DNA from: a virus
DNA: 41,666 bases
Virus record (IMG/VR): IMGVR_UViG_3300023082_000020
Coordinates: 1-41,666 of that record
Strand: one strand, 5' to 3'
Under the pieces are notes generated by a model that had not been told where the DNA came from, made no database searches, and saw only the letters and a program-made list of their open reading frames with translations. This document shows, piece by piece, positions 1 through 6,530 of the stretch. Position 1 is the stretch's first letter; each line of letters begins with the position of its first letter. Both the position numbers and the translations under genes were made by a program.

Positions 1-378
1 GAGAAAGCGTGGGTCGCTCATACCCCGCTCCCCGCTTCTGATTTTGAAGAGGGTGGCCTCAAGGTCAGTCAGCCGGATTGGCATCCAGTCCCTGCCCCAC
101 TCGCGATGTTTGCGCGCCGATGCCTCCAGTTCGGCAAACTGCCCTCGCTCCACAGGACGTTCGGGTGAGGCGAGGGATGCTAGGCGGTGGCCGTCGCTGG
201 AAATCTGTGCAGCCGCCTGTCGCAACAGATCGTAGGCCACGTCGCCCAAATCTCCCGCAAGGGGCGTTTGGCAGGACAGATCAGCGATTGTGCCGATGCG
301 TTCGACCAAGGCAGCGCGACGGCGTTGCTGATCCTCCGTCACCACAGCAGGGCTTAAGGTCGGGGTGGCGTCGGTCAT
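1..378 (-). CDS. Conserved phage hypothetical protein, 3' end cut by window edge
   Basis: An open frame begins at an ATG at 378 and runs leftward off the window without a stop, giving at least 126 residues. The start overlaps the stop of the upstream gene as ATGA, the coupling used throughout this operon. The protein begins MTDATPTLSP, is charged and mostly helical in character, and shows no motif I recognise, no signal peptide and no membrane segment. If the two window ends are joined, the frame would close after three more codons (G, M, I, stop). Function unknown; reality of the frame is well supported by the coupling and codon usage. Confidence 0.75.
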   Translation of the reverse strand, partial: MTDATPTLSPAVVTEDQQRRRAALVERIGTIADLSCQTPLAGDLGDVAYDLLRQAAAQISSDGHRLASLASPERPVERGQFAELEASARKHREWGRDWMPIRLTDLEATLFKIRSGERGMSDPRFL

Positions 379-683
379 GCGGGATTCTCCGGCTTGTCGC
401 TCGAAAGCGCGCGGGACATGATTTCCTGAAGCTCGCGGTGGGCCTTAGCCTCGCGCTCTAGCTGTCCTGGCGCTGGGATGAACTCGCCCTGTCCTCCGCA
501 GCGCGGACAATCGCGCTCGCCGCCATTGGCGCAGACGCATAAGTCGCCACCGCAATTGCAGTCGACTGAGCCGGTCCCCTGGCAGCGATCGCACCAGATC
601 GCCTCGGAATCGTCGTAGCAAACGCATGAACTCAGACCGCAATCCGGGCACGACGCCGCTATCTCTTCCGCTTGGAGGGTCAT
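375..683 (-). CDS. Cysteine-rich DnaJ-type zinc-motif protein
   Basis: A 102-residue protein with about twelve cysteines in CxxC-like pairs. Two stretches, CDRCQGTG and CPRCGGQG, match the CxxCxGxG repeats of DnaJ-type zinc fingers, and further Cys pairs lie near residues 14-21 and 43-50. It probably binds one or two zinc ions; a role in binding host or phage proteins or RNA is only a guess. It overlaps its upstream neighbour by four bases and its downstream neighbour by ATGA, so it is a coupled member of the leftward operon. The C-terminal third is a charged helix without cysteines. Confidence 0.8.
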   Translation of the reverse strand: MTLQAEEIAASCPDCGLSSCVCYDDSEAIWCDRCQGTGSVDCNCGGDLCVCANGGERDCPRCGGQGEFIPAPGQLEREAKAHRELQEIMSRALSSDKPENPA

Positions 684-1306
684 GCTGCGAGGCCTTCGAC
701 GCGAGCAAGCCGATGCGCGTCCCAGTGCGGCTTCAGGATCTCATTGGCGAATGGCGTCCAGACCTCATCCCAAAAGCGGCGCATGCCGGGGTGATCGACC
801 ATTACAGAGGGGTCCGAATAGTCGAGCCGGCCTGACCAATCGCCCTCGTAGAGGCGACGTATCATCTCTTCCGTGTTACCCTGGTCGGCGTCTTCCAAAT
901 CGGCCCAGAACTCGCGGGCTTCAGCCTTCTCTAACGAGCCGTCGCGACGATCACGCAGGATCTCGTGACGAAGGCTTCGGAGGGTCGCCTCATGGTCTGC
1001 AACCCGGTACGGCTGCTTGGACGCCTTGCCCATGAAATAGCCGAAATCCACGTCGTAGAGGAAGGCGTGGAGGCTTTCCTTGCCCCGGCTGGGCGACGGC
1101 CAGCAGTAGCTGAACGTGCCGTATCCGCCTTCGCAGGTGAAATGCCCAGTGTGCTCGTTGAGCGTGATTATGTGTCGCTCGCCCCAGCTACGCGCCTCAC
1201 CGTTTTCCAAGGAGCCGTGCAGCCACCATTCGCCCGACCGCACCTCGTATGTCGCCGGCGCCGGGATGGCCGTGATCCGCTGATAAGCATGTGAAAAGGC
1301 CATCAC
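680..1306 (-). CDS. Conserved phage hypothetical protein (YFMGKA type)
   Basis: A 208-residue protein (GTG at 1306, or ATG at 1303). It has a beta-rich N-terminal half with many aromatic residues, then a block around residues 92-130 with DFGYFMGKA and YRV followed by a charged helical stretch ending DRRDGSLEKAEAREFW. I recognise this arrangement from unannotated proteins of many phages and prophages, but no function is known to me. The C-terminal half is rich in Asp and Trp. It is followed by an ATGA-type junction to the cysteine-rich gene. No signal peptide or membrane segment. Confidence 0.8.
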   Translation of the reverse strand: MMAFSHAYQRITAIPAPATYEVRSGEWWLHGSLENGEARSWGERHIITLNEHTGHFTCEGGYGTFSYCWPSPSRGKESLHAFLYDVDFGYFMGKASKQPYRVADHEATLRSLRHEILRDRRDGSLEKAEAREFWADLEDADQGNTEEMIRRLYEGDWSGRLDYSDPSVMVDHPGMRRFWDEVWTPFANEILKPHWDAHRLARVEGLAA

Positions 1307-1337
1307 GCTTCCCTCTCTGCTCGAGCGCTTTGGGGGG

Positions 1338-1502
1338 TCATGACCAAAACACCATAACCATCATCGCGATGCAGACGAACGTGCCGACCACGATCCGGCC
1401 AATTCCAAGGCTCTCCGGTTGTCGTGTTGGGTTGCTCATCGCCATTCTCTCAGCCTGACGCCGCGCTACATGGCCATTGGTGTAATTGTGAAGGTCGATC
1501 AT
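1338..1502 (-). CDS. Small single-pass membrane protein, 54 aa
   Basis: A 54-residue frame starting MIDLHNYTNG at an ATG at 1502 that overlaps the stop of the upstream gene as ATGA. A basic middle (HVARRQAERM) precedes one hydrophobic segment of about 20 residues at the very C-terminus (IGRIVVGTFVCIAMMVMVFW). An internal in-frame ATG at 1439 has a GAGAG motif eight bases upstream and could give a 33-residue form. The position fills an otherwise empty gap between two coupled genes. Probable inner-membrane protein, function unknown. Confidence 0.65.
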   Translation of the reverse strand: MIDLHNYTNGHVARRQAERMAMSNPTRQPESLGIGRIVVGTFVCIAMMVMVFWS

Positions 1503-1681
1503 TTCGGATCTTTCTTGGCAAAGAATGAATGAATTTCGCCCAAGCGATCAAGCTCCTGCTCGATCCTGCGTTTTCCGTATCCGTCCATATCGAACAGTGC
1601 GGGGTGACGAATGTTGCTGGCGGCGAGCGCTACAGCCATCAGGGCGCTATGCTCAGCCTTGGAAATGGTTACGGTGTTCAT
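1499..1681 (-). CDS. Small hypothetical protein, 60 aa
   Basis: The start is placed at the ATG at 1681, because it overlaps the upstream stop as ATGA; a longer frame from 1717 would run deep into the upstream gene. The protein begins MNTVTISKAE and has an alanine-rich helix (HSALMAVALAASN), then a charged helix ending FFAKKDPK. Soluble, no motif recognised. It ends in an ATGA overlap with the small membrane protein downstream, so both are likely translated together. Confidence 0.7.
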   Translation of the reverse strand: MNTVTISKAEHSALMAVALAASNIRHPALFDMDGYGKRRIEQELDRLGEIHSFFAKKDPK

Positions 1682-2004
1682 CCGACATGAACCTTTTTGC
1701 GGGGGTTCGAATAGCAAGCCGCCATAATGTTAGCCAGAAACATCAGGCCTCCGATGGGAGATCCCCACCCGTTGGGAGCGTCGTATTTGGCCGAAAACTT
1801 CGGTTCACCCACAGCATCCACAACCCACAAGTCTTGGCGAGTTCGGTCTAGGCGCGTAAAAGCCTCTGCAATCTTATCGCCAGCCTGTTTTCCGGTAAGA
1901 CCGTTCAAGCCGGAAATTCCGCCGTCCATGTGATCGTAAAACAGCGCAGAGACGTTGTAGGTGTAGTTAAACCACGCCGACCCAATAGAGACATCGTAGC
2001 TCAT
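1678..2004 (-). CDS. Conserved phage protein, paralogue of the protein at 10263-10607
   Basis: A 108-residue protein with an N-terminal FNYTYN block (residues 12-17), a middle GLTGKQAGDK helix and a C-terminal YDAPNGWGSPIGGL block (74-87) followed by MAACYSNPRKKV. All three blocks recur in the same order in the rightward gene at 10263-10607, so the genome carries two diverged copies on opposite strands. The FNYT / APNGWGS pattern is familiar from uncharacterised phage proteins. It overlaps both neighbours by four bases. No catalytic motif is evident; function unknown. Confidence 0.8.
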   Translation of the reverse strand: MSYDVSIGSAWFNYTYNVSALFYDHMDGGISGLNGLTGKQAGDKIAEAFTRLDRTRQDLWVVDAVGEPKFSAKYDAPNGWGSPIGGLMFLANIMAACYSNPRKKVHVG

Positions 2005-2180
2005 GCCAGAAACCCCGTAGGCGAAACCCGCTCACCAACCGCATACACGGCAGGAGCGTTGATCTCGAAAAGATAGGTCAGCATCTCGTCATCGCAGGAT
2101 GCACAATAGGCCATGCGGCTTTCCGTGGGCGTGTCCAACGGTGTGTCGCATCCGTGGCAGAGGCTTTCCATCTCAGGCAT
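2001..2180 (-). CDS. Small zinc-ribbon-like protein, first gene of the leftward operon
   Basis: The start is set at the ATG at 2180 (59 aa) because GAGGAG lies seven bases upstream and because the proposed promoter would start transcription near 2196, downstream of the alternative ATG at 2201. Two pairs, CHGC near residue 8 and CASC near residue 25, form a likely four-Cys zinc site; the rest is hydrophobic and acidic. Such small zinc proteins in early phage operons often bind host proteins, but nothing here shows the partner. Confidence 0.75.
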   Translation of the reverse strand: MPEMESLCHGCDTPLDTPTESRMAYCASCDDEMLTYLFEINAPAVYAVGERVSPTGFLA

Positions 2181-2202
2181 CTCGTATCTCCTCGTTGGCA
2201 TA

Positions 2203-2231
2203 CTTAAACCACAGAAAATTTATGACGTCAA
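2203..2231 (-). promoter_or_regulatory. Leftward early promoter
   Basis: On the minus strand TTGACG (2226-2231) is followed after 17 bases by TTTAAG (2203-2208), five and four matches to the sigma-70 boxes. Transcription would begin near 2196, 16 bases before the zinc-ribbon gene. The perfect palindrome TGACGTCA (2223-2230) covers the -35 box and could serve as an operator half. Confidence 0.55.
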
Positions 2232-2247
2232 GCACCTTTCCCGCTTG
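2229..2247. promoter_or_regulatory. Candidate operator dyad CAAGC-N9-GCTTG
   Basis: Perfect five-base arms CAAGC (2229-2233) and GCTTG (2243-2247) separated by nine bases give a 19-bp dyad, a usual size for a phage repressor or Cro operator. It lies between the leftward promoter and the Cro-like gene at 2280 and touches the left -35 box, so its binder could be the product of that gene. This is inferred from symmetry and position only. Confidence 0.4.
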
Positions 2248-2273
2248 CCTGATTAAATGTGTCGTGATAGCTT
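2245..2273 (+). promoter_or_regulatory. Weak candidate rightward promoter, possibly leaderless
   Basis: TTGCCT (2245-2250), 17 bases, then TAGCTT (2268-2273) is a weak sigma-70 match. Transcription would start at about 2280, the A of the HTH gene's ATG, and no ribosome binding site precedes that ATG. A leaderless transcript is known for lambda cI, but here the boxes are poor, so this is tentative. Confidence 0.25.
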
Positions 2274-2279
2274 ACATGA

Positions 2280-2468
2280 ATGAAAGAGCTTCACCCACAC
2301 GCGAAAGCGATAGAGCGGATCGGACGCAAGCGCGTTCAGGATCATTTTAGCATTTCCAGGCAGTCGCTGCATACGTGGAGAACGACAGGTATTCCGCCTC
2401 GTTATCATGCGTCCGTAGATTTGCTGGCTAGGTTGCATGGCGTCTCGGCAAGGGAATTAGACGCATGA
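2280..2468 (+). CDS. Cro/YdaS-like helix-turn-helix regulator
   Basis: A 62-residue protein with a small HTH: KAIERIGRKRVQDHF forms the first helices, SISRQSLHTWRTTGIPPRY the turn and recognition helix, and VDLLARLHGVSARELDA the tail. The IPPRY...LA pattern is typical of Cro-like proteins of the YdaS kind. It is divergent from the leftward operon and is the obvious candidate to bind the dyad upstream. Its stop overlaps the next start as ATGA. No partner CI repressor with a peptidase domain is visible nearby. Confidence 0.75.
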   Translation: MKELHPHAKAIERIGRKRVQDHFSISRQSLHTWRTTGIPPRYHASVDLLARLHGVSARELDA

Positions 2469-2689
2469 TCCCTTACTTTCTCGCCTACGGTGGCCTCGCG
2501 ATCATAGCCGCCTTCATAGCCGTAACCATAGGCTACAGGATCGAGCTTAACCGCAAGCAGGGTGCCGTCAATCTCTGGCGCAACCGTGCCATAGACCTAT
2601 CCGTGGAGAAGTCGGACGCAGCTAGGCTTAGGTCTGAGCGCGCCCGTCATGCCCGCCGTTGCCAAATCGAACAGAGGAAAATCGGATGA
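2465..2689 (+). CDS. Small membrane-anchored protein
   Basis: A 74-residue protein with one N-terminal hydrophobic segment (about residues 4-24) followed by a basic, charged cytoplasmic tail rich in Arg (residues 25-74). Starts by ATGA overlap with the HTH gene and ends by ATGA overlap with the next. The topology suggests a membrane anchor carrying a helical, nucleic-acid- or protein-contacting tail, but the sequence shows no known domain. Confidence 0.65.
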   Translation: MIPYFLAYGGLAIIAAFIAVTIGYRIELNRKQGAVNLWRNRAIDLSVEKSDAARLRSERARHARRCQIEQRKIG

Positions 2690-3252
2690 CCGCACGCTTT
2701 TGGACGCCTGAAAAGATTGACCGCCTGCGTGAGCTATTCGACCAAGGGCTGACATATCAGGCCATCGGAGACGAGTTTGGCAAAACCGAGAAGGTGATAT
2801 GCGAGGTCTGTCGCCAGAACGGTTTGCAGCGAGCCCTCCGCAATCGCCCCGTTCCTGATGATTTCGCAGAGCTAAGCCCAACGATGTTTATCCGCGAGGC
2901 TTCCCGGTTCTGGAAAGCGGACGTTCCCACGATTGCCCGCTGGCACACAATGGCCGGAACCACGCCCAAGACCCGCGCCAAGCAGATTGCCGAAAAGCCC
3001 ACCAAGCCTGTAGAGCCACGCAGCCACAAGGCCAAACGCCCACATGGCGGTACTCCCTGGGTACGCGCTACCGTGTTGATTGTGGACGATAGCCGGGCTG
3101 GTGAGGCTCAGAGAGCGCTCCAAAAGTACGGCCCCGTTTTCAAGGTCAAGACGGTTCATGCAAGAGACGAGACAGGGGATTATTTCGTCTACGGCAAGCG
3201 CATGACGGCTCAGCAGATGATCGATATGGCTGAGCAGAAGGTGGCTGCGTGA
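2686..3252 (+). CDS. GcrA/Myb-like helix-turn-helix DNA-binding protein
   Basis: A 188-residue protein, start chosen at 2686 by ATGA overlap. The N-terminus (FWTPEKIDRLRELFDQG, then LTYQAIGDEFGKTEKVI) has the W-x-E...L..L...G-T-YQ-IG.....T...V pattern of GcrA and Myb/SANT-like HTH domains. A basic Lys/Pro-rich linker (about residues 95-125) leads to a C-terminal domain of unknown type (PWVRATVLIVDDSRAG onward). GcrA-like regulators are characteristic of alphaproteobacteria, which hints at the host. It probably regulates phage or host genes. Confidence 0.65.
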   Translation: MTARFWTPEKIDRLRELFDQGLTYQAIGDEFGKTEKVICEVCRQNGLQRALRNRPVPDDFAELSPTMFIREASRFWKADVPTIARWHTMAGTTPKTRAKQIAEKPTKPVEPRSHKAKRPHGGTPWVRATVLIVDDSRAGEAQRALQKYGPVFKVKTVHARDETGDYFVYGKRMTAQQMIDMAEQKVAA

Positions 3253-3614
3253 TCTACACCGCTACCATTCCTGTCGGCCCGTCCACAAACCAGATGTACA
3301 TTCAAGCGCACCGCAACAGCAAGTTCGGCAAAACCCTATCGCCTACGTTCAAGGCATGGACGAAACTGGTTGCGCCGATGCTGCTAGAGGCGTGGGAGGA
3401 TCAAGACAGACCGTCCATCGGCAAGCCTTGGTCCCTCTACCTCCGTCTAGGCGTCAATCATCAGTCCGACATCGCCAACCGTGAGAAAGCCATAACCGAC
3501 ATGCTGGTGAAGGCTATTCCTGGCTTCCCCGATGACGCATGGATGAACCGGCTTGTAATCGAGCGCGGTGGTGAGGCTGGCATGGCTGAGATAGAGGTTT
3601 GCACGCTGCCATGA
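3249..3614 (+). CDS. rusA: RusA-family Holliday junction resolvase
   Basis: A 121-residue protein starting at a GTG that overlaps the upstream stop as GTGA. The N-terminus TIPVGPSTNQMY and the acidic residues D74 (HQSDIANREKAITDML), D84 and D95-D96 match the RusA pattern, in which conserved aspartates bind the metal that cuts four-way junctions. RusA acts as a dimer. In phages it resolves branched replication and recombination intermediates before packaging, which suits the neighbouring recombination module. Length is normal for the family. A Gly-rich stretch near the C-terminus also fits. Confidence 0.85.
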   Translation: MIYTATIPVGPSTNQMYIQAHRNSKFGKTLSPTFKAWTKLVAPMLLEAWEDQDRPSIGKPWSLYLRLGVNHQSDIANREKAITDMLVKAIPGFPDDAWMNRLVIERGGEAGMAEIEVCTLP

Positions 3615-3799
3615 TTCGCAAGCATGATGGTGGCCCCTGCCCTGTAGACGGGGAAACGCTGGTCGTTACCAAGCTACGGGGTGGGTGGGTACGCAAAGCC
3701 CATGAAGCGCGTAAGGCTGTGTGGGAGTGGTCTTCTGGTCCGAAGGTTGGACAAATAACCCACTGGAGGCCAGCGACGGTTATCGATCTGAAAGAGTAG
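3611..3799 (+). CDS. Small conserved phage protein (IRKHDGGP type)
   Basis: Start set at 3611 by ATGA overlap with the RusA gene (62 aa). It begins MIRKHDGGPCPVDGETLV and is beta-rich with many Trp residues (WVRK, VWEW, THW). Small proteins with this IRKHDGGP...PV opening occur next to recombination genes in other phages; no function is known to me. Its 3' end overlaps that of the convergent ninB gene by 20 bases, with no terminator between the two operons. Confidence 0.7.
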   Translation: MIRKHDGGPCPVDGETLVVTKLRGGWVRKAHEARKAVWEWSSGPKVGQITHWRPATVIDLKE

Positions 3800-4175
3800 C
3801 ATCCCTGAACGTTACGCCATTACGCGAGCCCCACGCCTGGATGAGTTCGCATAGCCCGCTAAACTGAGCAACCGTAAGCGTGGAAGAGCGGAAGCCAACG
3901 GGGAACATGCCAGACCCTTCAAGCTCGGGCAGAAAGCGCATTTCGGCTCCCAGCGCGTGCATGAAGCGGTTTTTCACATCCTCCTTGCTGAATGCTGCCA
4001 TGTCAGGGCATTGCGATCGCACATCCTCTATCAAGCTCCAGAGCAACCGATTTTGAGCATCCCGGCGTGTCTCAGCGCCTATCTTGACCGTGTAGCCCAG
4101 CGGGCAGGTGTCAATAAGTTGCTTTGCGTAGGAGCGCTGACGATCGCCAACAATGCGGACAGTTTCGGCTTTCAT
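3780..4175 (-). CDS. ninB: NinB-like recombination protein
   Basis: A 131-residue protein. The start at 4175 has GGAGG six bases upstream and an ATGA overlap with the upstream gene. Features of the NinB/Orf family are visible: YAKQLIDTCPLGYTVKI, then a polar TRRDAQNRLLWSLIEDV helix, then FMHALGAEMRFLPELEG and the C-terminal LTVAQFSGLCELIQAWGS. Lambda NinB (Orf) is a recombination mediator that binds ssDNA and works with annealing proteins. Here it sits in one operon with SSB-like, Ref-like and annealing proteins, which fits that role. Confidence 0.8.
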   Translation of the reverse strand: MKAETVRIVGDRQRSYAKQLIDTCPLGYTVKIGAETRRDAQNRLLWSLIEDVRSQCPDMAAFSKEDVKNRFMHALGAEMRFLPELEGSGMFPVGFRSSTLTVAQFSGLCELIQAWGSRNGVTFRDATLSDR

Positions 4176-4516
4176 ATTTCCTCCATCGCCCCTCGGCTGT
4201 TTTCCCATTGCCAATCCGCCCACGCCAGCAAATTAATCCCGTACATACGGTAGAACCCGCGATGGCCTAGCGCCTCGACAGACTCTTTCGGCCCGTAGAT
4301 GATCTGGTGGTGCTTCGGGCAGAGTGGAGCTACCCGGCTGTGTTTGCGCGTCACACGTCCACCATGCGGGCTACCTGTGACGTGGTGAATGGTAGCTTGA
4401 TCTGAGCAAACCAGACAGCCCATGCGAGCTATCCGGTCCCAATGCTTACGCTCCTCCGCTGTGGGTGCTGCACCCGCTTTCGGCTTGATGCGTGTATGCG
4501 GGCGCAGCTTGCTCAT
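4172..4516 (-). CDS. Ref-like HNH nuclease (recombination enhancement)
   Basis: A 114-residue protein; start taken as the ATG at 4516, just after the upstream stop, rather than 4543 inside that gene. Zinc and catalytic residues are visible: C34-x2-C37, HH at 44-45, C66 and HH at 69-70, followed by EALGHRGFYRMYGINLLAWA, a tail typical of the Ref family from phage P1 and of related prophage proteins. P1 Ref cuts DNA within RecA filaments. Linked to ninB by ATGA, so a recombination role is likely. It is distinct from the homing-type HNH genes elsewhere in this window. Confidence 0.7.
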   Translation of the reverse strand: MSKLRPHTRIKPKAGAAPTAEERKHWDRIARMGCLVCSDQATIHHVTGSPHGGRVTRKHSRVAPLCPKHHQIIYGPKESVEALGHRGFYRMYGINLLAWADWQWENSRGAMEEI

Positions 4517-4517
4517 C

Positions 4518-4772
4518 CTAGAACGGCGCCCCGAAATCGTCATCGTCCGACGCGCTCTGGCGTGCCTGCTGACGCGGTGCGCTACGGTTGTCGTCGCGAG
4601 GCTTCGGGACCATCGCCGTCAGCTTGAATTGCCCGTCCTGCGGGGCTGGCATGGCATCCAGCATAAGCGTGAAGCCTTCCCCGTTACGGTTGGGGAACAT
4701 GGCTCCCAGCTTCGTCCAGTAGGTTTTGCCGTTGCTCTCGCGAGCGGTCAGCACATCGTAACGATCAGCCAT
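4518..4772 (-). CDS. Small single-stranded-DNA-binding-like protein with acidic tail
   Basis: An 84-residue protein with a beta-rich front (TYWTKLGAMFPN, GFTLMLDAMP), a Gln/Arg/Ser-rich linker and an acidic hydrophobic tip, SDDDDFGAPF, resembling the DDDIPF tail by which SSB proteins recruit partners. The front is shorter than a full OB fold, so I cannot assign it to the classical SSB family; similar short proteins occur in alphaproteobacterial phages. Its position beside an annealing protein and NinB supports an ssDNA role. Its start overlaps the stop of the HNH gene as ATGA. Confidence 0.55.
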   Translation of the reverse strand: MADRYDVLTARESNGKTYWTKLGAMFPNRNGEGFTLMLDAMPAPQDGQFKLTAMVPKPRDDNRSAPRQQARQSASDDDDFGAPF

Positions 4773-5407
4773 CAGTTGTATTCCTTCACTGCGATCCGGT
4801 CTTTTGCCAGATCAATTTCCGCCTTCACATCAGGCCACCAGACGCCGCGTTTGATTGCGCCTATTTGTGTATGGCTCACCCCATAATCGGCAGCTATCGC
4901 TCTATGCGGCCTATTATCGCCATGTATCATTACGACCTCCTCCCTTGTTAGTTTTGATGACCCGCACCTTTCGCCGGTGGCGCGCCCACGTCTGCCGCCA
5001 GCTTGCTGAATGTATTTCTCAGCCCTAATGCGTTCACACGTCAGGCACTCTCGTTTGCCTTTTGTTGTTCTTGTGTTTTCCGAAGAAAACTCGTGACCAC
5101 GTTTGCAATGCGTAGCGGTCGCATGGTGGTGCCTGCCTCGACTGAGCTTGTCAGCATTGTTGTCCGCTTGGCTTCCCCAACGAAGGTGAGCAGGGTTGCA
5201 GCAAGGTGGATTATCACAGGAATGAAGGGCGAAAGGCTTGTCAGTGGGGGCTGGCCCACTCTTCTCATAAAGAGCCAACCTATGCGCCCTTATTTGTTTG
5301 CCATTGTGCTGGTGAAGGCCGTATCCAAATGAATTGCAGTGCCCGATATATGGCCAGCAATCATCAGCCCCTCTGATTGCCACTTTATTCCAAACGGAAT
5401 GACTCAT
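4772..5407 (-). CDS. Free-standing HNH homing endonuclease
   Basis: A 211-residue protein. The HNH core reads FALHSCDNPPCCNPAHLRWG (H62, N71, H74), the HNH_3 pattern. A second Cys/His module follows (C101, H105, C121, C124; HCKRGHE), and a C-terminal HTH (SKLTREEVVMIHGD, then IAADYGVSHTQIG) probably recognises DNA. It lies between the annealing-protein and SSB-like genes, which belong together functionally, so it is best read as a mobile gene inserted into a recombination operon. It shares the Cys/His module with the HNH protein at 33483-34067. Confidence 0.85.
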   Translation of the reverse strand: MSHSVWNKVAIRGADDCWPYIGHCNSFGYGLHQHNGKQIRAHRLALYEKSGPAPTDKPFALHSCDNPPCCNPAHLRWGSQADNNADKLSRGRHHHATATHCKRGHEFSSENTRTTKGKRECLTCERIRAEKYIQQAGGRRGRATGERCGSSKLTREEVVMIHGDNRPHRAIAADYGVSHTQIGAIKRGVWWPDVKAEIDLAKDRIAVKEYN

Positions 5408-5440
5408 TGGAATTGCCTCGATCTTGCTACGTCGGAGTTT

Positions 5441-6178
5441 TTACCATTCCTGTTGTGGGTTAGCAATTCTGTTTTTTGCGTCCTCGATTTCAGCGCGCAT
5501 CCCCCGAAAGTCCTGTCCGTCGCCATTCCAGGCATCCGGCAATTCCGCCTCATATTGGTCTAGTGTGGGCTTCATGGTGGTAAGGTATGCGTCTAGTGTG
5601 CTGCTATCCTCGCAGCCGTGAAGCTCCCGAACGATCTCACCGTAAGTGGTGCGGGCTTCAGCGCGGGTTTTCATCGGACCCTTGCTGAGCGGTTCGGCAC
5701 GCTTGGGCTTGTTGGTTGGCTCGGGCATGGGGGCAAACTCCGCTGCTACAGCCTGCACATATTTGCTATCTTCGAACTGCCCCAGATGCACGTCAGCACC
5801 TACACCGATGAACTTGAAGGCGTTACCCACAGCGTCCGTGAAAGCCTTTTTGAAAGCCTCGTCATCGTTAAACGAGCCCGACGAGCGCTTGGTTGTGACC
5901 TTATCGCCGCCGACGCCCCACAGAACGTTGCTCTCGCGGGTGTGCCAGCAAGAGACGGTGCAATAGACCATCAACTCCCCCTCGGCAGGAACAACCTGAA
6001 ACGAAGGCTGGCCAATTCCCCAACCTGAACCGCACGGCCCGAAATACTCGGTTAGCCTCTTTACGATCCACATGGGCTTGAGCGCGGTTCCCTTGAAGCC
6101 CCCAGCTCGGCTAAACTGCTTGGTATGCGCGGGATCAGTCTTTCCTAGCGCCTCCCATACGGCCGTGTTAATGGTCAT
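5441..6178 (-). CDS. Rad52/Sak-like single-strand annealing protein candidate
   Basis: A 245-residue protein. The N-terminal half has TDPAHTKQFSRAGGF (residues 14-28), EYFGPCGSGWG (44-54), a strand VYCTVSCWH and GGDKV, then DDEAFKKAFTDAVGNAFKF (105-123) and GADVHLG. This order is shared by a large group of phage recombination proteins that I associate with the Rad52/Sak superfamily. The C-terminal third is charged and helical. Neighbours (SSB-like, NinB, Ref-like, RusA) support annealing of ssDNA during recombination. A profile search would settle the family. It is separated from its natural partners by the HNH gene. Confidence 0.6.
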   Translation of the reverse strand: MTINTAVWEALGKTDPAHTKQFSRAGGFKGTALKPMWIVKRLTEYFGPCGSGWGIGQPSFQVVPAEGELMVYCTVSCWHTRESNVLWGVGGDKVTTKRSSGSFNDDEAFKKAFTDAVGNAFKFIGVGADVHLGQFEDSKYVQAVAAEFAPMPEPTNKPKRAEPLSKGPMKTRAEARTTYGEIVRELHGCEDSSTLDAYLTTMKPTLDQYEAELPDAWNGDGQDFRGMRAEIEDAKNRIANPQQEW

Positions 6179-6207
6179 GGTGTCTCATCTCCATTTATGA
6201 TTGGGTG

Positions 6208-6474
6208 TTAGGCTTCGACGGCGCCCACAATCGAAACATCGGAAACTGCGGCGTACAGGTTAGACCCGCCCCACATATCCTCTGCGTTTTCGACAGCGTA
6301 AGCAGCCATTTCCGCCATATCGTGAGCGGACACCTCGTCTAGATCCTCTTGCCCTCCCGTTGGCTGGCAATCCTCGTCCAGAGCGTCTGATCCACTCCGG
6401 GAAATCTCATCATCCGTCAAAGGGCGGATCGCCACGGCAAGGGTGATGTGGAAAATCTTGGTCACTTCAGTCAT
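6208..6474 (-). CDS. Small acidic hypothetical protein, first gene of the recombination operon
   Basis: An 88-residue acidic protein (many Asp, Glu and Ala) starting MTEVTKIFHITLAVAIRP, with GAGGAG eight bases before the ATG. The middle is Gly/Asp/Glu-rich (SGSDALDEDCQPTGGQEDLD) and likely flexible; the rest is helical. No motif recognised. As the first gene behind the divergent promoter it would be the earliest product of this operon, a usual place for small host-interaction proteins, but no partner can be named. Confidence 0.6.
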   Translation of the reverse strand: MTEVTKIFHITLAVAIRPLTDDEISRSGSDALDEDCQPTGGQEDLDEVSAHDMAEMAAYAVENAEDMWGGSNLYAAVSDVSIVGAVEA

Positions 6475-6501
6475 CTCGCTATCTCCTCAGTTAGCCCGAT
6501 C

Positions 6502-6529
6502 ACTTTAGCACTTGTCATTGCCAATGCAA
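6502..6529 (-). promoter_or_regulatory. Leftward promoter of the recombination operon
   Basis: On the minus strand TTGCAT (6524-6529), 16 bases, TAAAGT (6502-6507): four matches in each sigma-70 box, one base short of ideal spacing. It leads directly into the gene starting at 6474. The -35 box overlaps the imperfect dyad at 6511-6530. Confidence 0.45.
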
Positions 6530-6530
6530 G
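6511..6530. promoter_or_regulatory. Candidate operator between divergent promoters
   Basis: Twenty bases with outer arms CTTG / CAAG and inner arms CATTG-C-CAATG form an imperfect dyad. It overlaps the -35 boxes of both the leftward and rightward promoters, so one bound protein could block both. The HTH protein encoded immediately to the right (6565) is the natural candidate. The inner and outer symmetry centres differ by half a base, so the call is tentative. Confidence 0.4.

Noticed and set aside
1303-1341. 12-codon frame between the small membrane gene and the next
   Set aside because: Too short for a protein; it only arises from the overlap bases near the GTG/ATG start of the following gene.
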